Source: Shimia_B sp038527375
Lineage (GTDB): Bacteria; Pseudomonadota; Alphaproteobacteria; Rhodobacterales; Rhodobacteraceae
Reading direction: 5' to 3'
Assembly (NCBI GenBank): GCA_038527375.1
Contig: JBCBFU010000034.1
Span: forward strand, 1 to 32,273
Length of the DNA: 32,273 bases
Position 1 is the first letter of the stretch. Every line of letters starts with the position of its first letter. The notes below the pieces were generated by a model. The model was not told where the DNA came from. It searched no databases and saw nothing but the letters and a program-made list of their open reading frames with translations. A program made the translations under genes and the position numbers. Below, one piece after another: positions 16,231 to 23,065 of the stretch.

Positions 16231-16604
16231 CCACCGCACCGGGCTTGCGGATCGTCCGGGGCGTGGTGTCCGATCGCGGATCGAAATACGCGGTCTCGGG
16301 CGCGCCCGCGTCTGATCGGGCCAGCGTGGACGCGGTTCTCAAGGCGCTCAAGCGCGACAAGGCCTTTGCCAAGGCGACCCATAACTCTTGGGGCGTGTGG
16401 CTGGCCGAGGGTGGCCCGATGAAAGGCGATGACGGGGAGGCCGGGGCGGGGCAGGTGATCTTGCGGATGCTGGATCGCGCGGACCTGCGGGATCACGTGG
16501 TGATCGTCACACGGTGGTACGGAGGCAAGCATTTGGGCGGCGACCGTTTCCGCCACGTGCAGACCTGTGTCGCGGCCTATCTAGACGGGCCAGATCAGGC
16601 CTGA
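16227..16604 (+). CDS. Short IMPACT/YigZ-type (UPF0029) protein
   Basis: The 125-residue protein holds only the N-terminal IMPACT (UPF0029) domain: T-H-N-S-W-G-V-W-L, then DDGEAGAGQVILRMLD and VTRWYGGKHLGGDRF. The classic YigZ protein is about 200 residues with an extra C-terminal domain, missing here. The start is a TTG at 16227 that overlaps the protease stop (TTGA), so it depends on translational coupling. Yeast and mammalian IMPACT relatives act in translational stress control; the bacterial role is unclear. The 3' end overlaps the convergent hemolysin III gene by 10 bp. Confidence 0.88.
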   Translation: MTTAPGLRIVRGVVSDRGSKYAVSGAPASDRASVDAVLKALKRDKAFAKATHNSWGVWLAEGGPMKGDDGEAGAGQVILRMLDRADLRDHVVIVTRWYGGKHLGGDRFRHVQTCVAAYLDGPDQA

Positions 16605-17245
16605 GCGCCCAGCCCCATGGCAATCGCGATGAAGAAGCAGGTCGAGGCGCTGACGACGAACCCGTGCCAGATCGCCGCCGAGAAGCGCAGGTCCTTGGCG
16701 TGGTTGAACAGCACCCCGATGGTATAGAGGACGCCGCCCGCGATCATGAGGATCAGCGCGGGCAAGGGCAGCGTGTGCGCCAAGGGCCAGATCAGCACCA
16801 CGCTGGCCCATCCCAGCGCAATGTAGAGCAGCGTCGATCCCAGACCCGGGCGCAGAACGCCGGTCAGCTTCCCAATGGCCCCGAGGATTGCCACGACCCA
16901 GACAATTGCCAAAACAGTGTAGGCGAGCGCCGTGTCCATAAGGACGACCAGTGGCGTATAGGTGCCCGCGATCTTGAGGTAGATGGCCGCGTGGTCGAGC
17001 CGGTGCAGCCAGGGGCGCGCGCTGAGCCACGGGGTCAGGTTGTAGGCCGCCGAGGCCACAAAGCCGATCAAGAGGGCCGCGATATAGATCGAGATTGCCG
17101 CCACATCCGCGCCCGAATGCCAAAGCGCCGCTTGCACGATCAGCACGATCCCAGCGGCAAGTGCCGCCGAAAAGCCCGCTGCGTGGATGATCCCATCCGC
17201 CAGCCGTTCCGGGAAGGATGTCAGGTACGCCATATCCTGAAACAT
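16595..17245 (-). CDS. Hemolysin III / PAQR-type membrane protein
   Basis: The 216-residue protein has about seven hydrophobic segments. It bears the conserved polar residues of the hemolysin III/PAQR family: D-G-I-I-H in the first helix, then H-R-L-D-H-A-A-I-Y-L-K-I-A-G-T-Y-T-P, and W-H-G-F-V in the last. These His and Asp residues form the putative metal site seen in adiponectin-receptor relatives. The bacterial function is poorly defined; the haemolysis name is historical. The start is taken at 17245; an in-frame ATG four codons later is possible. An AT-rich stretch at 17258-17268 may be its promoter. Confidence 0.92.
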   Translation of the reverse strand: MFQDMAYLTSFPERLADGIIHAAGFSAALAAGIVLIVQAALWHSGADVAAISIYIAALLIGFVASAAYNLTPWLSARPWLHRLDHAAIYLKIAGTYTPLVVLMDTALAYTVLAIVWVVAILGAIGKLTGVLRPGLGSTLLYIALGWASVVLIWPLAHTLPLPALILMIAGGVLYTIGVLFNHAKDLRFSAAIWHGFVVSASTCFFIAIAMGLGAQA

Positions 17246-17410
17246 AGCGCGGCATTGTTAATAATTCACGCCACACCTGTGTGAGGTTGATGTGTAGGGC
17301 CCGCGCGATGGACCAGCATGCGCCACATTTCCGCCCCAATTCGCGCATGTTTGCGCCGCATCCGGCGTTTACCACGAACCGGAGCAGTATGACCCGAACG
17401 GGCGCGCAAA

Positions 17411-17722
17411 ATGACAAGCTGGGCAAAAGGCAATCAAGTGTTGGTGGGGACCGTTGTGACGGTGGCCCTGCTCTTTGCCGTGGCGACACGGGCCAGTGCC
17501 GAGGTCCGGCTTGATCCCAACCACCGCCTGATCGCCTGCTACGAAGAGGTGACGATCCCGGCGGAGTTTTACGTCACCAAGAAGTTGCTCAAAGAAGCGG
17601 AGCGCAAGTACATCCGCCGCAACAACCGGATCGAGCTGATCGAGAACCCCGCGATCTATGAAGAAATCCGCACGCTCAAGTCGCCGCGCCAGAACGTGCT
17701 GCGCGAAATCAGCTGCGATTGA
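17411..17722 (+). CDS. Secreted two-cysteine small protein, paralog A
   Basis: The 103-residue protein has a signal peptide (hydrophobic residues 10-27, cleavage after A-S-A near residue 30). The mature part is basic and mostly helical, with exactly two cysteines, Cys43 and Cys102, probably a disulfide. It aligns without gaps over 60 residues with the product at 18050: both have C-Y near the start, P-A-E at positions 8-10, Y-x-E-x-x-T-L and a final cysteine. The ATG at 17411 lacks a good ribosome site; a GTG at 17438 has AAAAGG before it but would give a weak signal peptide. Function unknown. Confidence 0.8.
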   Translation: MTSWAKGNQVLVGTVVTVALLFAVATRASAEVRLDPNHRLIACYEEVTIPAEFYVTKKLLKEAERKYIRRNNRIELIENPAIYEEIRTLKSPRQNVLREISCD

Positions 17723-17781
17723 GCACCGGTTCACGCCCTGTCTGATCCCTGACGCGTCTGAACTCCACCTCGCAAGCCGTT

Positions 17782-17895
17782 GAATCGCTGTGGTGACTCG
17801 GGCTGTTCCAATCCGATTCGAAGCCCGCAAAAAGGACAATTCAACAGCGCAATGCGCTTTGTTTCGTGATGGTTAACGGTCCCTGTGGAAGAATC
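17782..17895. promoter_or_regulatory. Cluster of four GANTC methylation sites
   Basis: GAATC (17782-17786), GACTC (17795-17799), GATTC (17815-17819) and GAATC (17891-17895) lie within 114 bp. In alphaproteobacteria GANTC is methylated by CcrM and read by GcrA, whose gene lies at 22317. The regulatory role here is inference. Confidence 0.5.
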
Positions 17896-18022
17896 TGTGG
17901 CTTTGTCGCCACGAATTTTCGAGAGTTGTTTAAAATCAATTAGTTAGGTCGGGTCGTGCCGGTGGATGCTTTCCGCTGGGGCATTTCTGTTCGGCGGTAA
18001 TTCGCCGCCAAGGCTAACCTGA

Positions 18023-18049
18023 AACTCCATTAACACTGGGAGTTAACTC
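18023..18049 (+). promoter_or_regulatory. Possible ribosome-site-masking hairpin before paralog B
   Basis: AACTCC (18023-18028) can pair with GGAGTT (18039-18044), which contains the GGGAG ribosome site of the gene starting at 18050. The overlapping GAGTTAACTC (18040-18049) is also a perfect 10-bp palindrome. Either an RNA switch or a DNA-binding site is possible. Confidence 0.35.
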
Positions 18050-18322
18050 ATGTTCAAAACTATCTCTGCTGCTGCAGCCGTTGTGGTTGCATTCGCTGCT
18101 CCGGCAGCTGCTTGGGAAGGCCATGTCGTGGCATGCTACGACAAAATCTGGGTCCCTGCCGAGTACAAGACCTCGAAAACCCTCCACACCAAAGCACGCA
18201 CCGCGTGGGAGCACCGTGGCGACCAGCTGGTCGAGGTGTACTACCCGCCGATGTACCTGGAGCACAAGACGCTGGTCAAAGAAGGCCACTACGTCAAGCG
18301 CAAGGCAGCGTGCCGCGGCTAA
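18050..18322 (+). CDS. Secreted two-cysteine small protein, paralog B
   Basis: The 90-residue protein has a strong signal peptide (MFKTISAAAAVVVAFAAPAAA), cleaved near residue 21. The mature protein is basic, with two cysteines, Cys29 and Cys88, the same 60-residue span as in the gene upstream; I count 17 identities in 60 ungapped positions. GGGAG precedes the ATG. Codon use looks strongly biased (many CTG, GTC, AAG), which hints at high expression. A clear terminator follows at 18348. Function unknown; a periplasmic or extracellular disulfide-stabilised protein is inferred. Confidence 0.88.
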   Translation: MFKTISAAAAVVVAFAAPAAAWEGHVVACYDKIWVPAEYKTSKTLHTKARTAWEHRGDQLVEVYYPPMYLEHKTLVKEGHYVKRKAACRG

Positions 18323-18347
18323 TAGGATCCTTTCGATCCTTGATCAC

Positions 18348-18384
18348 GAGAGGCGTGTCCTGGGGGCGCGCCTCTCCTCTTTTT
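18348..18384 (+). terminator. Rho-independent terminator after paralog B
   Basis: GAGAGGCGTG (18348-18357) pairs with CGCGCCTCTC (18367-18376), with one G-U pair and a 9-base loop, followed by CTCTTTTT. A smaller hairpin, AGGATC/GATCCT (18324-18340), precedes it. It ends the transcript of the secreted protein gene. Confidence 0.85.
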
Positions 18385-18388
18385 GGGG

Positions 18389-18769
18389 TCAGGTCTCTTG
18401 CGCTTTGACCGCGCGCGCCTGACGGCGCAGGTGCCAGCGGTAGATCAGCGGCGCGAGGATGCGGTCATACGTGAAGGCCGCGATGGGCCGGATCACGGGC
18501 TTGTCCACCACCCATGCCAGCCAGTGATAGCGCGGCATTTGCCGCCAGAGCACGATGAAGGCTGGGATGCCGGACGTGAGTTCGCCGCCCTGTTCGACAT
18601 AGAGCCTGCGGGCGGCGGTATCGGCATCTATGCCCCACGCTTCGCGCGCATCTGAATTCAGATCATCAAACCGGATCGGCAACCCCTTGCGGCGCGCATA
18701 GGCGTCGTAGTGGTTGATCTCGAACGAGCAGACCGGGCAGTCGGCGTTGTAGAGGACTTTGGTTTCCAT
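18389..18769 (-). CDS. DCC family thiol-disulfide protein (DUF393)
   Basis: The 126-residue protein starts METKVLYNADCPVC and has the DxxCPxC pattern (Cys11, Cys14) of the DCC/DUF393 family. A second conserved region has G-I-D-A-D-T-A-A-R-R-L-Y-V and GIPAFIVLWRQMPRY. The family is thioredoxin-like and thought to exchange thiols and disulfides, but substrates are unknown. It ends four bases beyond the T-tract of the convergent terminator. No strong ribosome site is visible before the start. Confidence 0.9.
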   Translation of the reverse strand: METKVLYNADCPVCSFEINHYDAYARRKGLPIRFDDLNSDAREAWGIDADTAARRLYVEQGGELTSGIPAFIVLWRQMPRYHWLAWVVDKPVIRPIAAFTYDRILAPLIYRWHLRRQARAVKAQET

Positions 18770-18812
18770 GATTTACAGATAGGTGCCCCGCCCGAGGGAT
18801 CGACGGGACACC

Positions 18813-18859
18813 TTGCCTCAGTCCGGTTGCCTCAGTCCGAGACGCGACCGAACTGAGGC
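18813..18859 (-). repeat. Duplicated arm with shared complementary arm (alternative hairpins)
   Basis: TTGCCTCAGTCCG occurs twice in tandem (18813-18825 and 18827-18839), and ACTGAGGC at 18852-18859 is complementary to GCCTCAGT in both copies. On the minus strand a single 5' arm can pair with either of two 3' arms, just downstream of the 106-residue gene. There is no T-run, so a terminator role is uncertain. Confidence 0.55.
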
Positions 18860-18875
18860 GGTTTACGCGAGCGGG

Positions 18876-19196
18876 TTAGATGGCCCGCTTCTGGACCGCG
18901 GGGGCCGCGAAAATGCGCGAGCCGTCGCGGACGATCTCGTCATATTCCCAGGTCGTGATGCGGTCGATCACGTAGGGATGGTGGGTGATGCGGTCGACAT
19001 CGAGCACGAGGTAATGCTCAAGGCCACGCTGTTCACAGATCGCGACGGGCTTGCCCGCAATCTCCGTGATACACTTCACCTTTAGACGCACCGGTGGCAT
19101 CTCGGCGTAGTTGTAGATGCCTGGATCGCGGTCCTGATCCGAAATCACCGTGACCACACGCAACCAGTCACGGTCAACAGGGGTAGACATAGCCAT
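18876..19196 (-). CDS. Conserved-looking hypothetical protein, 106 residues
   Basis: The start at 19196 (MAMSTPVDRDWLR) was chosen because AGGAG lies eight bases upstream; the frame is open further back, but that part looks non-coding. The protein is soluble, with no signal or membrane segment. It has two cysteines and a regular alternation of charged and beta-branched residues (RLKVKCITEIAGKPVAIC, then HYLVLDVDRITHHPY), suggesting a small beta-rich domain. I do not recognise the family. It has its own intergenic region upstream, so it is probably a separate transcription unit. Confidence 0.75.
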   Translation of the reverse strand: MAMSTPVDRDWLRVVTVISDQDRDPGIYNYAEMPPVRLKVKCITEIAGKPVAICEQRGLEHYLVLDVDRITHHPYVIDRITTWEYDEIVRDGSRIFAAPAVQKRAI

Positions 19197-19404
19197 AGGC
19201 CATACTCCTATTGTCGCGTTGCCAGACGGGGGTGCCCGGCACTCTGCGAAAGCGTGTCTCGGGGTCACCTTGCCACCATAAGGCCTGCAAACCTGGCGGG
19301 TCGGCTCATCCGAAACGACTTACCCTCTAGGGCGGCCGCGCGATGCTTTTGTGAAGGTTTGGTAACAGATTTGTAACGGCGTTCCCCGTAACCGGGACGC
19401 CAGC

Positions 19405-19435
19405 AAAAAAGGACGCCCCTTGCGGTGACGCCCTT
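19405..19435 (-). terminator. Rho-independent terminator on the minus strand with no upstream protein gene
   Basis: On the minus strand AAGGGCGTC (19435-19427) pairs with the following GGGCGTCCTT through nine pairs, two of them G-U, with a purine-rich loop, and six T follow (19410-19405). The nearest gene upstream on this strand, rimO, ends about 270 bp before it. Confidence 0.6.
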
Positions 19436-19515
19436 CGCTTTCTGCAGAGTGCATGGCGGGCCTTGCAGAGCCCGTATGTGCTCTTGAAACGCGGACAAGC
19501 CGCCTTTCGAAGCGA
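19405..19515 (-). ncRNA. Candidate structured small RNA of about 110 nucleotides
   Basis: Read on the minus strand, TCGCTT (19515-19510) can pair with AAGCGA (19440-19435), closing a domain. Inside are two hairpins, GCGG/CCGC (19503-19491) and AGAGC/GCTCT (19484-19467). A Rho-independent terminator with six T follows, and a promoter-like TTGACT precedes it. No gene lies between the promoter and the terminator. It does not resemble tRNA, tmRNA, SRP RNA or RNase P. It is a prediction from sequence alone. Confidence 0.45.
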
Positions 19516-19516
19516 G

Positions 19517-19544
19517 CCTCTAACATGCGCGTGGTGCAAGTCAA
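19517..19544 (-). promoter_or_regulatory. Promoter-like elements for the small-RNA candidate
   Basis: TTGACT (19544-19539) is a good -35. Sixteen bases later comes TAGAGG (19522-19517), a poor -10 sharing T, A and A with the consensus. The start site would be around 19510-19515. Confidence 0.35.
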
Positions 19545-19704
19545 ACGGAAATCCGCGTCAATTTGGCCCGCGATCCGCAGGTGTGGCAGCGGCGCATGGG
19601 TCGGGCGGCATATCGCCAGTTGTTGCGCGAGCCTTGGCGCAAACTGGCCTTAACCGCGGTTTTCGAATGACATTCGGCGAATCGCGAGATGACCGGCGGT
19701 CCGT

Positions 19705-21132
19705 TCACCGCTTGCCGGTCGGCTCCACGATCGCCCCCCACAGATCATACTCCCCGGCCTCATCGACCTCGACGCGGACGATATCGCCTACGGCGATGGC
19801 TCCGGTGCCTTCGTCGACGAAGAGGTTGCCGTCGATTTCGGGCGCGTCGGCCTTGGTGCGGCAGGTCGCGACGCCGTCATCGTCGATTTCGTCCACGATG
19901 ACGTCCATCACTTGGCCCACCTTGGCGGCCAGTTTGGCCTCGGAAATGGCTTGGGCCTTTTCCATGAAGCGCTCCCAACGCTCTTGCTTGATCTCCGGGG
20001 CGACGTGGTCGGGCAGGGCGTTCGACCGCGCGCCATCCACGTTTTCGTATTGGAAGCAGCCGACGCGGTCCAACTGCGCCTCGTCCATCCAGTCGAGCAG
20101 GGTCTGGAATTCCGCCTCGGTCTCGCCCGGGTAGCCGACGATAAAGGTCGAGCGCAGGGTGATGTCGGGGCAGATGCCGCGCCATTCCGCGATCCGGTCG
20201 AGGGTGCGTTCGGCAGCCGCAGGGCGCGCCATGCGGCGTAGCGTGTCGGGATGGGCGTGTTGGAAGGGGATGTCGAGGTAAGGCAGGACCAGCCCATCGG
20301 CCATCAGGGGAATGACCTCGCGCACATGGGGGTAGGGGTAGACGTAGTGCAGGCGCACCCAAATGTCCCCCGGCGCGCCCAAGCTTCCAAGATCGCGGGC
20401 AAGGTCGGTGAAATGCGCGCGATGACCGCGATCCTCGGCGTGTTTGATGTCGATCCCGTAGGCCGATGTGTCCTGACTTATGACCAGCAGTTCCTTGACG
20501 CCGCTTTCCACCAGCTTTTCAGCCTCGCGGATGACCGCATGGGCGGGGCGCGACTGTAGCCTGCCGCGCATATCGGGGATGATGCAGAACTTGCACTTGT
20601 GGTTACAGCCTTCCGAGATCTTCAGATAGCTGTAATGCCGGGGCGTGAGGCTGACGCCTGACGCGGGCAAGAGGTCGATAAACGGATCGGGCGCGGGCGG
20701 GACCGCGCCGTGCACGGCATCGAGGACCTGTTCGTATTGATGCGGTCCGGTCACCGCCAGAACGGTGGGGTGGTGGCCTTCGATATATTCGGGGTCCGCG
20801 CCGAGGCAGCCCGTGACGATGACCTTGCCGTTTTCCTGTATCGCCTCGCCGATCGCCTGAAGGCTTTCGGCCTTGGCGCTGTCGAGAAAGCCGCAGGTGT
20901 TCACGACCACGGCGTCCGCGCCCGCGTAGTCGGGCGAGATCGCGTAACCTTCGGCGCGCAGCCGCGTCAGGATGCGTTCGCTGTCCACCAGCGCCTTGGG
21001 GCAGCCGAGTGAGACCATGCCGATGGTCGGCTGGTCGGATCGGCCTTTTGGCCGGGCCGTGTCGATCTGGGCCTTGGGGGCCTGATCGGGGCGCAGGTTG
21101 GGTGGGTTCAGCGGGGCGTTGGGATGGGACAT
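19705..21132 (-). CDS. rimO: Ribosomal protein S12 methylthiotransferase
   Basis: The 475-residue radical-SAM enzyme adds a methylthio group to a conserved aspartate of ribosomal protein S12. The N-terminal MTTase domain supplies the auxiliary cluster cysteines Cys44 (SLGCPKALVDSE), Cys80 (NTCGFLD) and Cys109 (TGCLGAD). The radical-SAM CxxxCxxC is Cys176-Cys180-Cys183 (EGCNHKCKFC), followed by the GRLQSR and YVYPYP segments. A TRAM-type domain closes the C-terminus. The first about 35 residues are a proline-rich extension. AAGAGGG precedes the ATG. Only 9 bp separate it from the upstream glycosyltransferase-like gene, suggesting co-transcription. Confidence 0.97.
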   Translation of the reverse strand: MSHPNAPLNPPNLRPDQAPKAQIDTARPKGRSDQPTIGMVSLGCPKALVDSERILTRLRAEGYAISPDYAGADAVVVNTCGFLDSAKAESLQAIGEAIQENGKVIVTGCLGADPEYIEGHHPTVLAVTGPHQYEQVLDAVHGAVPPAPDPFIDLLPASGVSLTPRHYSYLKISEGCNHKCKFCIIPDMRGRLQSRPAHAVIREAEKLVESGVKELLVISQDTSAYGIDIKHAEDRGHRAHFTDLARDLGSLGAPGDIWVRLHYVYPYPHVREVIPLMADGLVLPYLDIPFQHAHPDTLRRMARPAAAERTLDRIAEWRGICPDITLRSTFIVGYPGETEAEFQTLLDWMDEAQLDRVGCFQYENVDGARSNALPDHVAPEIKQERWERFMEKAQAISEAKLAAKVGQVMDVIVDEIDDDGVATCRTKADAPEIDGNLFVDEGTGAIAVGDIVRVEVDEAGEYDLWGAIVEPTGKR

Positions 21133-21141
21133 GGCGCCCTC

Positions 21142-22272
21142 TTAGTCCAGCGGCGGTGGCGGGGAAAGCGTCGTGGCCGTGCCAAAGGCCGCCGTCATTG
21201 CCGCAGCCAGGTCGGCGTCTAGGGCGATATCGGTGTGGCCGTGCGCGCGGCCGGGGTTCTTCCACCCGTTCGAAATGCCAAGGCAGTGGGCAAAGCGCAT
21301 GCCGCGGTCGTCCATCGCCTTGTCCACCGAGATGAAGTCGGGTTTGTGCACCTCCCAGCCCACGCCACGCAACAGTCCGCGCGGGTTGATGCAGTATTTG
21401 GTGGACGGCGGGCGCGCTTGTGTCGGGCGATGCGTGTGGTCCCGGTGGCGCAGGCGCCCTTGCGCATCTGGTCCGGGATAGCAGTTTTGTCCCCGGACCG
21501 GGGTGAAGCCCCAGAACCGCCGGCGGGCGAGGTCAAAAACGCTGTGGCCATCCGCGTGCGGCAGGACCAGTTCATCGAGATCGCAGACCAGCACGGCCCG
21601 CGCACGGGACAAAAACCGCAGCCGCGCGATGTTGAGGCCCGCTGTCTGGAAAAAGAGCGCGTCGTTGACGTGCCCCCCTTCGGCAAGGGCGCCCCAGGAT
21701 GTGGGGATCGACAGGACGCGCCACTGCGTCAGGCCAACGGGGTCGAGGGCTGCCGCGATATCATCCAGCGGATAGGCGTCCGAGCCATTGTCGACCACAA
21801 CCAGCCCCTGCAGCCCGTGGTGATGTTGGTGGAAGCGCGCGAAGTCGGCAATCCCCTCGGGGTCGTTGTTCTTGTTGAAAATGACGCTGCAGTTCAGCCC
21901 CGCAAAGGCGGCCGTGTCCGGTTGGGTGAGGGGGAGGTCGGTCTGAAATGTGCCGATACGGATCGACAGGTTTTGGGCGGCCCCGGGTCCGCGCAGGTAG
22001 ATCTCGTCGGACCGGCGGCGCGAGGTGATCCGGCGGATGCGCGCGGGCTTTCCATCGAGCGACATCTGCGCTCCCTCGACCAAGGCGCGCAGATTCAACA
22101 GCGACGGACCTACGAGTGCCGCCCCGCGCGGTAGGGCGATGGCGTCATAAAAGAGCGTGTCGTGATCGTAGGCCGCGTCGAAGGCCGCGTTGCGGGCCGT
22201 GTCCGGCACGTTGACATCCCGGCGGCCCACTGACGCGGGCAAGCGCAAGGACGCGGCGGTCACGATGCCCAT
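21142..22272 (-). CDS. Glycosyltransferase-like protein (GT2/GT92-type)
   Basis: The 376-residue protein has a central nucleotide-sugar-transferase-like region. It starts C-S-V-I-F-N-K-N-N-D-P-E-G-I-A-D-F-A-R-F, then LVVVDNGSDAYPLDD, and a V-C-D-L-D-E-L-V-L-P segment with a D-x-D-type metal motif. This matches the poorly studied family-2/92-like transferases in which the acceptor chemistry is not known. The N-terminal about 115 residues show no known domain. There is no signal peptide or membrane helix, so a cytoplasmic protein acting on surface glycan precursors is plausible (inference). It lies between gcrA and rimO on the same strand. Confidence 0.75.
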   Translation of the reverse strand: MGIVTAASLRLPASVGRRDVNVPDTARNAAFDAAYDHDTLFYDAIALPRGAALVGPSLLNLRALVEGAQMSLDGKPARIRRITSRRRSDEIYLRGPGAAQNLSIRIGTFQTDLPLTQPDTAAFAGLNCSVIFNKNNDPEGIADFARFHQHHHGLQGLVVVDNGSDAYPLDDIAAALDPVGLTQWRVLSIPTSWGALAEGGHVNDALFFQTAGLNIARLRFLSRARAVLVCDLDELVLPHADGHSVFDLARRRFWGFTPVRGQNCYPGPDAQGRLRHRDHTHRPTQARPPSTKYCINPRGLLRGVGWEVHKPDFISVDKAMDDRGMRFAHCLGISNGWKNPGRAHGHTDIALDADLAAAMTAAFGTATTLSPPPPLD

Positions 22273-22316
22273 GCGTCAGGCCCTCAGGGTAATCAGAGTG
22301 CCGATCCAGCGGCGGA

Positions 22317-22892
22317 TCAGCGGCGCCGGTCGCGGCGCGAGCTCATCGGTTGGAAGGCCACGCCCACATGCGCCTCGCAATAGGGTTTGCCAGCTTGCAC
22401 GGGCAGGCCGCAGAACCAGAAATCCTCGGTCGCGGGATCGCCGATGGGCCATTTGCAGGTCCGCTCGGTCAACTCCATCAGCGAGATTTTCTTGGCGGTC
22501 TTTTCGACCTCGTTCACCTTGGCGAGCGCTTCGGGGCTGATCTCATTGGCCGAGGGTTGCGGGGGCAGCGGCTGACCTGCGGGAATGATCTTGCGCAGGT
22601 TTGCGGGCCGCGCCTCTGGCGTGGCGCTTTCGGTCTTGGGCTCGGGCGTGGGCGGTGTCGCGGCTGCGGCGGGTTTGGCCTTGGCCGCGGCGGCGGGCTT
22701 GGCAGCCTCCTTCTTGGGGGCGGCCTTGGCGGTGCCGGTGGCGCCTGCGCGGTTCGACAGACCCAAGCGATGTACCTTGCCGATCACGGCGTTGCGGGTG
22801 ACGCCACCCAGTTCCTTTGCGATGACGCTGGCCGACTGGCCCTCGCCCCACATCTTTTTCAGGATTTCAACGCGTTCGTCAGTCCAGGACAT
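22317..22892 (-). CDS. gcrA: GcrA cell cycle regulator
   Basis: The 191-residue protein matches GcrA. It starts MSWTDERVEILKKMWGEGQS with the helix-turn-helix that reads methylated GANTC, through K-E-L-G-G-V-T-R-N-A-V-I-G-K-V-H-R-L-G-L. A long alanine/lysine/proline-rich linker spans residues about 55-120. The C-terminal sigma-70-binding region has T-C-K-W-P-I-G-D-P and FWFCGLPVQAGKPYCEAH with four cysteines. In alphaproteobacteria it couples CcrM methylation to transcription of cell-cycle genes. The start at 22892 has GGAG about seven bases upstream; the longer open frame is rejected. It is divergent from the ABC permease gene. Confidence 0.97.
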   Translation of the reverse strand: MSWTDERVEILKKMWGEGQSASVIAKELGGVTRNAVIGKVHRLGLSNRAGATGTAKAAPKKEAAKPAAAAKAKPAAAATPPTPEPKTESATPEARPANLRKIIPAGQPLPPQPSANEISPEALAKVNEVEKTAKKISLMELTERTCKWPIGDPATEDFWFCGLPVQAGKPYCEAHVGVAFQPMSSRRDRRR

Positions 22893-23065
22893 GCTGCTCT
22901 CCATTTTGGGCGGGCTGAGATACCGGGGATGCCGGGACCTGCCTGCCTTGGCCTTTGCCATCAAGCGCCTTACCATATGCTTTCGCGCGGGGGGAAACAA
23001 CCACGCCAACGCGCCCGCCGCCAACAAAGATTGCGTGGTCGGGCCCTATTCGGAGCAAAGGCACG

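Larger units (their letters stand above)
17723..18049 (+). other. 327-bp intergenic region with GANTC cluster and possible 5' hairpin
   Basis: No gene is seen here. The region is AT-richer than the neighbouring coding DNA and separates two paralogs. It holds four GANTC sites (17782, 17795, 17815, 17891), a GTGGC/GCCAC hairpin at 17897-17912, an AT-rich stretch at 17928-17945 that could be promoter DNA, and a hairpin over the ribosome site of the next gene. No clean -35/-10 pair could be assigned. Confidence 0.6.
19197..19704 (-). other. 508-bp intergenic region, mostly without protein-coding signal
   Basis: Several short frames exist on both strands, but none has a ribosome site with credible coding content. 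The middle part (19405-19544) holds a promoter-like pair, a structured stretch and a terminator on the minus strand, described as a small-RNA candidate. A further hairpin lies at 19379-19402 (GGCGTTCC against GGGACGCC). The part next to rimO, 19545-19704, shows nothing I can assign. The part next to the 106-residue gene contains a CCCTAGAGGG palindrome at 19323-19332. Confidence 0.5.

Noticed and set aside
18030..18049. CtrA binding site formed by the two TTAA motifs before paralog B
   Set aside because: The spacing between the TTAA halves is nine bases, whereas the CtrA consensus requires seven.
19379..19410. The hairpin at 19379-19402 with the A-run as a plus-strand terminator
   Set aside because: The plus strand has A, not T, after the stem. 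On the minus strand the T-run comes before this stem; it belongs to the other hairpin at 19411-19435.
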